Below are positions 10,347-20,994 of a DNA stretch of 64,000 nt, one piece after another. The stretch is taken from NCBI GenBank assembly GCA_019671005.1, contig CM033732.1, positions 48,225,392-48,289,391 of the forward strand, read 5' to 3'. The notes under the pieces are model-generated. The model was not told the DNA's origin. It saw only the letters and a program-made list of their open reading frames with translations, and did no database searches. The first letter of the stretch is position 1. Each line of letters opens with the position of its first letter. The DNA is from Hibiscus mutabilis (Eukaryota; Streptophyta; Magnoliopsida; Malvales; Malvaceae). The translations under genes and the position numbers were made by a program.

Positions 10347-11447
10347 ATGGGTCCCAAACATGCCCGAACTAATTTTCAAACCGGTCAATCTTCTCTTCAA
10401 CCTCCCCGTCAACCTCTCGTGCCTCCACCTCAAAATGTTTAAACTTTTGATAATCTTTGTTTTAGAAACTCAGATGAACTTTCGCGTTTTCATACTTATT
10501 TCTTTCAACGTAATATTCGACAAGAAATGATAGTTGACCTTGATTTTCTTTATTCGGAAGAGTTTAACTTTACCTTCTATGATACTATTGCTACTTGGGG
10601 TTGGTTATATTTTCTTTCCATAGAACCTGGCATCCATAATCAACTTGTTAAGGCATTCTATAGTAATGTTGTTCTTGTTCATGATGCTAGTGATACCGTC
10701 ATTAGGGTTGAATCTTTTCTTATGGGTCAAGATATTAGCATCTCTATTGCATCCATAGCTAATGATTTAGGTGTTCCACGTGAGGGTGTTTATGATGAAA
10801 ATTCTCATGTTCCTATCCCGGATTTACCCGCTCATAACTCTCCATCTTTTGCCTTTGAAAAACGTTTTTTTAAAGTTTATTGTAATGTGGTTTATCCGAC
10901 CTTCGGGTGGTAAAGCCACTAAGATGCGTGATATTGATTATTGGAGGATTCATCAATTCTGTACCAACACTCGTTCTCACATTGTTCGTATCATCTTTAG
11001 TGAAATAGTTGGTGCTATCAACAAAGGCTTTCGCTCCAAATGTTCCTTGCCTTATGCTTATGTCCTTAGCTACATCTTCCCGTGTCATAATATTGATTTC
11101 TCTTTTGATCCGGCATCTCCCTTGATTAATAAGCTTGATGAAACCACGGCTCACAAAATCGATTACTACTTTGAGGATGGTGAATGGGTGCAAAAGCACC
11201 AAGGTGAGATGGATGTTGGTATTGGTGATGGTCCGGCTATTGGTGATGTTCCTCTTCCGCAACAAGACGCAACCATTCAATCTATTTATGATTTTTATGG
11301 TTGATCAATTTGGAGCTATGACGACTCGACATCATGCCATAAAAACCCATCAAATTAGCCATGGAAGCTAGACAACAAGCCATTGAGAAAGATATTTGTA
11401 CTCTTCGTCTTCACTTTATGCCTCCTCCCGATGAACCAAATGCTTAA
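10347..11447 (+). pseudogene. Plant-transposon-protein domain ORF, broken
   Basis: From ATG 10347 the frame reads MGPKHARTNFQTGQSS, meets a single TAA near codon 32, then continues through RQEMIVDLDFLYSEEFNF, DASDTVIRVESFLMGQDISI and VPREGVYDENSHVPIPDL to 10913. A one-base shift near 10900 leads to GGKATKMRDIDYW, SLPYAYVLSYIFPCHNIDFS and DDGPAIGDVPLPQ-like sequence to 11304, with a short tail ending PPPDEPNA. This matches the 'putative plant transposon protein' family found downstream of gag in many plant LARD and Sirevirus elements. It is not functional as read. Confidence 0.65.
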
Positions 11448-11699
11448 ACTTGGATTTTAGATATATTATTTGCTTTATGGACTTAACATGTTTGCTTTAT
11501 GTTTGAACTTCATGTTTTTATCTTGCTTTAGAACAATTTGTTGGTTTGATGTTTTAGACTTATTTTCTATGACTTTATATAATTATGAGCTTGATGATTG
11601 GACTTTACTTTATGTCACTTTATTATGAGTTCATATTGGTTCCTAAATTGCACTAATGATTCTTCTCTTTTGTAGCTTTATGATTCATTTTTGATTTAA

Positions 11700-12069
11700 C
11701 AAAAAACAGGGGAGAAAGATTTTGTAAAATTTGGTGCAATAATTTTCGAAGAAACATTTTTAAAACTTTATTTTTTTACTTCTAGCTCCAAAGCTTTTTA
11801 GAGCGGGGGAGAAAATTATTTTAGACAAACTTGATTTTTTTTAATTTTACACGGATTTTTGGTTATATCAAAAATGGGGAGATTGATAGTTTTATGATTA
11901 ATTTTGATATAACTCAATAAATTACTTGTAAAATTTGTTCAATAATTTTAAAACAAGTTTAAAGTATTTTTTTCATGTCAAAAATAATATCCAAGTATTT
12001 TGATTTTATTCTTACAACTTAAACATCTTCACAAAGTCAAAAACTTACTTAAAATCGATTTTTGGGGCA
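11700..12069 (+). repeat. Polypurine tracts and start of 3' LTR (Sirevirus-like)
   Basis: Three purine tracts follow one another: ACAGGGGAGAAAGA near 11707, GAGCGGGGGAGAAAA near 11800, and AAAAATGGGGAGATTG near 11871. The last is the usual Sirevirus plus-strand primer. It is followed by TGATAGTTTTATGATT, a candidate LTR start. The LTR is cut off at about 12069 by different repeat sequence. Confidence 0.5.
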
Positions 12070-12864
12070 TATTGTTAACTCCTCAAAATTACTTATTTTT
12101 ATTCATATATTACGATGCTTTTGCTTGCCTTTGAGTACATAATTGTGCATTTAGTTGTTAAAACCATGCATTTACATTAAGGAGTTAGGAGTTGGTTGTT
12201 TGCTAGTGTGAAGGGTTATTTTACTGGTTTTTGTGCAGGTCAGGAGCAGCCAGGTGTGGCAGAGCAGCGCTAGAGCAGGAAAAGAAGAAGAGAATTGTTG
12301 AGTCGTAGTTAGAATAGAAATTGCCAAGCTCGGTTGGCAAAGAATTGATGTCCGATGCTCGATCAAAGTAGCCGTTGAACCAAGTACACGTCAGCCCTAA
12401 AATTTAAAAGAGGATAAGAAGATAACACGCCTATCCTGGTGTGTAATCAAATTTCAAACCCAATCTAGGGTTTCCAAAAGTGACTATTTAAAGCAAGACG
12501 ATCTATGAGCCAAGCAGGCTACACCGTGGTGAAAGAGGAAGCAAGAGGGTAGATGTGGTTCGACCAGCTTAGACCGAGAGCTTTGGAGCCATTGAAGGGC
12601 TACATCGATGGATCTCCTTCTTTTCCTATTCTCTTAGTTTAATTTTTATTTGAATGATGATTTTGAGATATGATATATTTTGGATGGATCCCCCAACCAT
12701 GAACTAAGCTTTTATAGTTGGTTAGGGATGTTTGTGATGAACGCTCAATTTATTTTTATTTTTTAATAATTGAATGCCTTGGCATTTTTGTCTATCCTTC
12801 TAGCACTTCAATTCCTTAAATTCTTTGCCATACGACAGTTGGCATTGTATGCTAATTATGCCTT
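12070..12864. repeat. Unclassified repeat, probably LTR-element derived
   Basis: It begins TGTTAACTCCTC and has no coding capacity. It holds a TATTTAAAG box near 12484 followed by a leader-like region, which looks like an LTR promoter and 5' leader. It ends where the large gypsy LTR starts. I cannot assign a family. Confidence 0.3.
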
Positions 12865-15800
12865 TGTAACTCCCTCGACCCGGCCTAGATGCAAGATTGA
12901 ACCGAACGAGCTACATTAGGTTTACTTAGGTAAACCGGGAAGAAACTACTTGAAACACGTCCATTTTTTTCTGTTTTATCTTGTCTAGATGCAAATTATT
13001 ACCCTATATGTTCATACAAGCAGCAGAATAAAGATCGTCTCAATTGGGCATTGAATTGACATCCAATTGTTTGGAAAAGCCACAAAAGGACCAAATTGCA
13101 AAATTTGAAAATTCTAAGGACTTGACCCATTTTTTATGTTACCAACCTTTAGTTAGGTAGATTTCATGCACACATGCCAAAAATTAACTCAAGAGGATCA
13201 TCCATACTTATTCAATTACATCCATAACATTTAGGGACTAAAATGTAAAAAAAAACAGAACTAGCTTCCACGACATTAACTGATATAACTGCCATCCATA
13301 TCGATACGATAGGACCCGTACTGATACAGTGTTGCAATCTTGTTTTGATACGCCTGGTACCGTACCGGTACGTCACTTTAAACCCAAAAATTTATTTAAT
13401 ATTGTTAAAACACCGTACCGATGCCGTCAGCATGCATTTCGGTACACGAGCTCAGACCAAAAAGAAAGATTCCAGTAGTAATAGAGCGTACCGAAACCCG
13501 TGCACCCGTTCCAATACACCTAGTTCAGAATTTCCTAGCCGTACCTATACGGTCCCCCGCGTATCGGTACACTTGGGCCTATGATGTCATTTTTAGCTAA
13601 TTTTTCACTCGAATCTAGATACATTTGGGTCCTAGCAACTCACATACATGCATAAAAACATCCATCTAAGCATTTTTCAACACTAACATCAGAATTCAAC
13701 AACCATAACAATATATATGTTCAAAAGACCAAACCATAGGCAAGCTCCCAATACCTTTTGCCAAACATACCAAAATGCACAAATAGGCTATTCTCAGCAT
13801 AAGCAACATATCAACATCATCAACACAGCATAATAAACTTGCACAAACTATCTCAACATGGATATCATTAAGGCAATTCTAGATGCATACCTAAACAACC
13901 GTACATCAACAACCATAAGCAATTATTAACCTCAATCTTAGCAACATCAAAACACCCTTAAAATCCAGCATAGAAACATACTTAAAAGCCATGGAAAACA
14001 GAATTACAACTCCCCAAAATATGGCAAACATATTGCCTTATTAACCAGAAACATAAACCGAGTTCATATTTAAAAGTAGTTTATCACTTGGATCCTTTCA
14101 ACCCTTGCCTTTGCTGCCCCGAACTTTAATGCTTTACATCATTAGGAAAAAGAGAGCGTAAGCACACATGCTTAGTGAGGATGCTCATAAAACAATGATG
14201 CAATTAAAACCTTTTGAAAACAGAGCACATGTTTCTAAAAACATGCTTAACAACCAAAGCATTTTCCTTGTCTCCAACCAAGACATGCATAATCACCCTT
14301 ATGCAACATCATATACATAATCCATGCTTAGATCCCAAAGCATTATAAACAAACCATGCTTAATTCCCAAAACATTATAAGATAAACCATTCATAAACTT
14401 CCACATATATTGGCATTTATAGTGACCTGGATAGACTACCCATATCCCACACAAATTAGATATACGGATCTCTCATACCATGCCTAGTTAAACCGCATGA
14501 TATCATAAACCTTGCCTAGTTATACCGCAAGATTTGTCACCCTCGCCTAGTTAAACTGTGAGACTCCACCATTACCTAGTTAAGCCACAAGTATACCGAC
14601 CTTGCCTAGTTAATCCGCAAGATCACCATCAATTTTGGCTGCCTTGTTAAACCGCATGCCCCAAATGAGATCCCCAACAGTCCGAGTGGCATTGTTAAAC
14701 CACCATACCTCAAGAACCCATGGCCACGATCGATTTTGTTCATATTTTATAGTGCACTTATAATCTCATGGCATGCCAACTATATCCAATTGTTTCTCCA
14801 TCTCGTCACATAGCCAATATATCATTTACAAAACCATTTACTTATTGTTTTACAATGCATTACATAAAACACCACATATGCAAATCATATTGCCGCAAGC
14901 AAAAACACCCTTCCCAACCGGAATGTAATCCAATGCTCACTAGCATTTAACATATTTTTAATCCCCCGTATATGTACTTAAAATCATGCATTTTCAGTAA
15001 GTAAATCATACCATGTTTATCACTAAAACATGAAAACAACATGCTCATATCCAAGCTGATATTCAAGAGCAAAATAAGGGAAACTTACTTCCGAGCTTAG
15101 GTAAGTGTCTCACGCTTACCCTAAACTCCCAACAACCTTTACAAACCTTTGTAAAGAATTTAAAACCAGTTTCCACTCACATATACACTTCGGCTTGTTC
15201 GCCAATACGAATCGAGCTCTCGACATGCAACAATCAATGTCGAACTTCGTCGCCTTGATTATCCCCTGTTTTAAAAACATAAAACCAGAGGCCAAATGCA
15301 TTAATATGCATCAAACCATTGCCTAACAGTAATCTCCCGCAACTCTCAAGTTGCCCACTCAACAACCATCCGAAACATACCGAAATCATCCCCAAACACT
15401 TCCAAAACTTAACTAGTCATAATATAATGATTCAAACCATTAATCTTCATCGATTAACATCTAAAAACCCTTCCCCAATATCCTTTTACTTCCAGAAATG
15501 ATAAAACTCAAATATCACCACAAAAACACAAATCTATCAACCTAACCAATTAGAGACTTAAGAGTTTCGGGATTCCATTGATAAAAACAGCTTATCAACA
15601 ACATGTTACATCCAAAATATGTTTAAAATTAATCTTAAGCACTGGAAAATAGATCCACTTCGAACCTTTCACTATTCCATCAATTTCACCCAATTAATTT
15701 AATTAAATATTGTAAAACATGAAGAATCAGTTTATAAATCATGAATCAAGGATCAAACACTTGGGAATATCAATAAAGAACCATTCAATAGAGGAGATCA

Positions 15801-16438
15801 CATACCTTACCCATATTGTGAGATTTCTCCTTCAATTAGCTTGTATAAAACTAGGAAAACACAAGATTTCAATGAGATTTTGTAAACAGAGTTAAAGAAT
15901 CAATTATAAATCAATAATTTGAGTAAAAAGATCTCTCACCTCTGGATTTTGATGAAAACTTGAGTGTTTGGCTGAGAGAGAAGTGAAGAGAAAGGTTGAG
16001 AGAAAAGTTACGTCAAAATATCTTGAAAAAGGTTAACTAACTTTTAATATCTAAAATCCCTTTAATTAACTTTGGAAACACATGTTAAAATAATTTAATT
16101 GAAAGGAGAAACCACCAGCAAAAACTTGGTAAAATAGCTGCTTAAGGATTCTAAGAATTTGATCCCTTTTCATTTTAGTCACCTTTTAAACCAATTCTCA
16201 AAATTTACATTTTGGTCACTAACCAAAATGTCACCCTTCCAAAATCCATTTTCCAAAATTGACTTCACCATAAACCTTAACATATTAAATAATGATTTTA
16301 GCATATTTTCCACAATTTTAACACCTTAAAAATATTTAACTCAATTTAATCATGAAACCGACTCGAATCCCTAATTTCGGTCCACCGGACCTTCGAACCA
16401 ACCTTTGAAACGTCTAGCCCCAAAACCGGGGTGTTACA
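12865..16438 (-). repeat. 3' LTR of the large gypsy element
   Basis: It runs from TGTAACTCCCTCGACC to CCGGGGTGTTACA. It repeats collinearly at 20995-23364. It contains runs of CGGTAC and GTACCGATAC-like motifs at 13290-13580, and many GCCTAGTTAAAC(C/T)G units at 14480-14700. No gene is visible in it. Confidence 0.85.
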
Positions 16439-16499
16439 ACTCTCACCCACTTAATAAATTTCGTCCTCAAAATTTACCTGGAGGAAACAAATGCGGATA

Positions 16500-17179
16500 C
16501 TACTCCATCATGTCCGCCTTACTTTCCCAAGTGGTTTCCTCGACACCACGGTGTCGCCACAAAACCTTAACAAGCTCAATCGTCTTGCCACAAAGAATTT
16601 TACTACTGGAATCAAGGATGTCCACCAGTTCCTCTTCATAGGATAAATTAGGTCTTAACTCAATATGCTCCACCGGTATGACATGCGAGGGATCTGACCG
16701 ATACCTCCGCAACATAGATACATGGAACACATCATGTATTTTCTCCAACTCGGAAGGCAACCTCAACCGATAAGCCACAGGACCTGACACTCTATAATCT
16801 CATATGGTCCAATAAACCTCGGACTAAGCTTATCCTTCCGTCCGAACCGCATCATTTTTTTCCACGGTGACACTTCCAAGAATACACGATCTCTCACTGC
16901 ATATTCTATTTCCCTACGCCTCAAATCCGCGTAAGATTTTTGCTGATCCACAACTACTTTCAAGCGATCACACACAAGCTTTACCTTTTCATCCGTATCT
17001 TTCAACACATTCGGTAAGGAAACATGTTTTTCTCCAACCTCAGCCCCAATACAAAGGCGTACGACACCTCCGGCCATACAATGCCTCATACGGTGACATT
17101 TGTATACTTGCTTGATAGCTATTGTTGTACGAAAAGCCAACCAAAGGTAGATGTTTCTCCCAGGTTCCTTGAAACTCAA
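16500..17179 (-). pseudogene. Gypsy integrase C-terminus with chromodomain-like motif
   Basis: Two overlapping frames give KSYADLRRREIEYAVRDRV, KLSPRFIGPYEIIE, then VAYRLRLPSELEKIHDVFHV, SMLRRYRSD and a final LVKVLWRHRGVEETTWE. This is the usual C-terminal tail of chromovirus polyproteins. A frameshift separates the two frames around 16780. Confidence 0.75.
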
Positions 17180-17490
17180 TAATACAACACCTCAGCATAT
17201 CCTCCAAAATCTGGATAACCCGCTCAGACTGTCCATCCAACTGAGGATGATACGCGGTGCTAAAATTCAATCTCGTACCTAAAGCCCGGTTGCAACAACC
17301 CAGATGGAAAATAATGTTCAGCCTTAACCCACTGACACACCATACACTTAGAAACAAACTTTACCACATCCTTTTTCAAACAAACCCAATAGTACACCTC
17401 CTTTAAATCAAGATACATCTTGGTACTATCGGGATGCATAGCAAAAGGACTAGAATGCACCTCTGTCAAAATAGCGTGGCTAAGCTCCAA
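17040..17490 (-). pseudogene. Gypsy integrase, catalytic core largely deleted
   Basis: The N-terminal zinc-binding part is present (SPFAMHPDSTKMYLDLKEVY, FVSKCMVCQWVKAEH). The sequence then jumps from GLLQPG to the end of the core (LGTRLNFSTAYHPQLDGQSE). The segment that should carry the first two acidic residues of the D,D(35)E triad is missing. The rest, EALYGRRCRTPLYW, is normal. Confidence 0.75.
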
Positions 17491-17917
17491 ATCCTCCTCA
17501 CCACTATTCGGCCCTTAAAGCACAAAACACCATCATCATCAAAATAAAAATCTGTCGGATTACCATATGATATGTCCTTAACATGAGGAACCAAAGAATC
17601 ATCAAACATTTTCCTAGCTTTAATCAATTATGACAATGTAGGCTTAACTTGCAACTCAACCAACAAACCACCTTCCCGTGTCCCGCTCAACCTCGCAAAC
17701 ATTGCCCTAAGCTCAACAACAACCTTACGAATCAGCGCATCTGCCACGACATTGGCTTTTCTCGGATGATACTTAATTGTTAAGTCATAATCTTTAAGCA
17801 ACTCCAACCATCATCGTTGCCTAAGGTTCAAATCCTTTTAAGACATCAAATATTTCAAACTCTTATGGTTCGTAAAAACCACACACTTTTCACCACAAAG
17901 ATAGTGTTTCCAAATTT

Positions 17918-18250
17918 TCAAGGCAAAGCCACAGCTGCAAGATCCAGATCATAAGTTGGGTAGTTGCGCTCATGAACCTTCAACTGTCTCGATGCATAGG
18001 CCACCATCTTACCATCTTGCATCAGCACACAACCTAACCCAACATACGATGCATCACTATAAACCACAAACTCATTCTCAGATTTCGGTTGAATCAACAC
18101 AAGAGCATGTGTCAAAACCTTCTTCAACTTCTCAAAACTGAGTTGTTGCTTCTCCGTCCATACGTAGGGAACATTCTTTTGTAACAACTTTGTCAACGGT
18201 GCTACGATACTCAAACGGTAATAACCAACCAACCCAAGAAAACTACGCAC
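17918..18250 (-). pseudogene. Gypsy RNase H domain
   Basis: The frame starts in the RT connection (RSFLGLVGYYRLSIVAPLTK) and continues into RNase H (ENEFVVYSDASYVGLGCVLM, YASRQLKVHERNYPTYDLDL). It ends at a stop after AAVALP. Downstream RNase H residues are in other frames between 17500 and 17918. Confidence 0.8.
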
Positions 18251-18298
18251 ATCCGAAACAGATTTAGGTTGTTTCCAATTGAGAATAGCCTCAATTTT

Positions 18299-18763
18299 CT
18301 ATGGATCAACACGAATACCCTTCGCGGAAACTATATGACCAAGGAACAGCACTTTCATAAACCAAAACTCACACTTGCTCAGCTTGGAATACAATAGATT
18401 ATCCTTCAACACTTGCAACACAATCCGCAAATGTCGATCATGTTCTTCCTCGGTACGAGAGTACACGAGAATATTATTTATGAACACTACCATGAACTGG
18501 TCAAGATATTCATAGAACACCCTATTCATCATATACATGAACGCAGCCGGGGCATTTGTCAAACCAAAAGGCATGGCCAAGAACTCATAATGCCCATACC
18601 TCGTACGAAACATGGTCTTCTGCACATCTTCATCCTTAACCTTCAACTGGTAATACCCTGATCTCAAATTAATATTGGAAAACACCGCTGCCCCACGAAA
18701 CTGATCAAAGAAGTCATCAATTTGCGGTAAAGAATACTTATTCTTCACCGTTAGCTTATTCAA
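18299..18763 (-). pseudogene. Gypsy reverse transcriptase core with mutated active site
   Basis: The RT fold is recognisable: KNKYSLPQIDDFFDQFRGA, NLRSGYYQLKVKDEDVQKTM, GHYEFLAMPFGLTNAPAAFM and SKCEFWFMKVLFLGHIVS. The catalytic FIDD box reads FINN and the DLRSG box reads NLRSG. Asp-to-Asn changes therefore hit all three positions that coordinate metal, and the enzyme cannot work. Confidence 0.85.
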
Positions 18764-18829
18764 CTACCGGTAATCAATGCACATACACATTGTACCATCA
18801 TTCTTCTTCACAAAGAGAACCAGAATACC

Positions 18830-19507
18830 CTAAGGTGAAATACTCGGTCGAATGAACCCATGATCCAACAACTCCTGAAATTGTGACTTCAACTCCTTTA
18901 GCTCTTTCGACGCCATTCTATAAGGAGCAATGGACACCGGTGCTGAACCCGCATACAAATCAATGCCAAATTCCACCTCTCTATCCGGCGGTAAACCTGG
19001 TAATTCCTCAGGAAAAACCTCTGAAAAATTATAAACAGCTCGAATGTCCTGCACCCAGACACCTTTAGCATCAGGATTCATCATGATAGCCAAATAAGCT
19101 TGGCAACCCCATTGCATCATCTTTTTCGCACGGGTGGCCGAAACAACATTAGATAAGAAATTCACATTTTCTCCAACCACCACAACCTCATAATCATCAG
19201 CCAACCTCAAGGTAATCCTTTTATATTTACAATCCACAACCTCTTTGTGCTCACTCAACCAATCCATACCCAATATGACATCAAAACCATGAAACGACAA
19301 CTCCATAAGATCCGCGACAAACTCATGACCTTGCACAACCAAAGGACACTGCATATACAACTTTATACTTGTAACCGTCTCTCCAAATAAACTAGTTACT
19401 AACATGCCAACATCGAGGATCTCAACAGGTACATTTAACAAAGATGCATGCTCACTCAAGATATAAGAATGAGTAGACCTCGAATCAATCAAGGATAACA
19501 ATAACAA
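18830..19507 (-). pseudogene. Gypsy aspartic protease and RT N-terminus
   Basis: The protease signature reads LIDSRSTHSYI where the family has D-(S/T)-G-A, so the glycine of the active-site loop is Arg. DVILGMDWLSEHKEVVDC follows at about residues 80-97. The RT entry region FPEELPGLPPDREVEFGIDL and the ELLDHGFIRPSISP segment end the frame at a stop near 18830. Confidence 0.8.
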
Positions 19508-19668
19508 GGATTACAAATTAAAAGCACATGCGATCACATTTGTGTCATTGCGGCCCTCGCGATGAGCATAGACCCGAGCCGGTCCACCACCTTCCTGTCT
19601 CACTACTACAACATGAGCTATAACTCTCTGTCCATCCTCGCGCCTCTAAAAATTACCCTGCCACGGCC

Positions 19669-20393
19669 TCAGCCTCTAGCAGGTGCAGCAACATGTGTCG
19701 ACGTATCCCTCACAGCTCGAGAACAATCACGCTTCAAGTGATCAGATGACCCACAAATCCAACAAGCTCCAGTATTGCCCCAGCACATACCCGTGTGACA
19801 CCTACCACAACGCTCATACTCCGGTACAACACGAGCTCCCTGATTACCCTGTCCAACACCACCACCACGCCTGTGATTTGGCCTATGTCTCTTGTCTCGA
19901 AACCTCTTATTATGTCTCCCAAAATAGCTAGATTCAGCTGCTCTCTTACCCAAGCTTGCACTCGCAGCCTGGACTGGTACACCCAAAGACTGCTCAACAT
20001 CTTTGGCCCAATTGACCAACACATCAAATTTTTGTAATCTGCAGCCAAGAGATACGTCTTAATATCCTTCACCAACTCATAACGGAACCTGTCACATCTC
20101 TGCTGATCATTAGGGACCAACTATGGAGCATACTAACTCAAGTGAACAAACTTCACTTCATATTCAGCTACAGACATGCCATCCCGTGTTAGTGACATAA
20201 ACTCGCACTTTTTCATATCCAAATATTGAGTACCCAGATACTTTCTCTTGAAAGCTCTCTGAAAGAACTCCCAAGTTACATCCACCTCAGGAACACCCGC
20301 AATCGTGGTCACCCACCAATGATATGCACCAACTTGTAACAGTGACACAATACAACCCAACCTGTGCTCCTCATTGCAACCCATTTGGTTCAA
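19669..20393 (-). pseudogene. Gypsy gag with zinc knuckle
   Basis: The upstream frame (20133-20393) carries a Retrotrans_gag segment (GAYHWWVTTIAG, TWEFFQRAFKRKYLGTQYLD, KKCEFMSLTRDGMSVAEYE). The downstream frames carry CDRFRYELVKDIKTYLLAAD and the CCHC knuckle CWICGSSDHLKRDC. Stops and frameshifts interrupt it. Further gag N-terminal remnants extend toward 20760. Confidence 0.8.
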
Positions 20394-20977
20394 AATACGA
20401 ATTATTTTCTCCAGCCAACCTTTGATTACCTCAAGGCTCAGACCCTGAAATTCCTCGCCTTACAAACTTCTAAGGCGTTCTAAGGGTAAACCTTGATTAG
20501 CCATCACAGCAGGTGCCTGTGCTTGCTCCTGCACCCCAACCATCGCTGCTTGGAAAGCCCCCGTTATTGCTTGAACTAACGGAGTCAAATCGCCATATAC
20601 AGGCACCTGGTGAACCTAGGGTACTTCACCCGCCCTAACATCAACTGGAGGAACCATCGGAAGAAGAAGAGATAAAAAATTAGGGGGATTATCTTATATC
20701 TTGTTATTCTGCCCTACCCTGACAATATTAGCCATCGATCGCGTCTCACGTTGAGCCATGCTAACAAAAGAATCAAAATACATTAAAGTTAGGCTATCAT
20801 TAGGCAAAGGATCCAAAACAACCTTATAAAACATTTTAAAACCTAAGTAATAGGCAATGTGTTCCCAATTCATATCCTAACATGTTATTAAATAATCACC
20901 GTACATATACACAATAACCGTGCAATTCGATCAACATCACATAATCAAATAACAACATCCCAACTTTTCAAAACCTA

Positions 20978-20989
20978 GCTCTGATACCA
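20978..20989 (-). other. Primer-binding site of the gypsy element
   Basis: The minus strand reads TGGTATCAGAGC just inside the right (5') LTR. It is complementary to the initiator tRNA-Met 3' end. Confidence 0.85.
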
Positions 20990-20994
20990 ACAAA

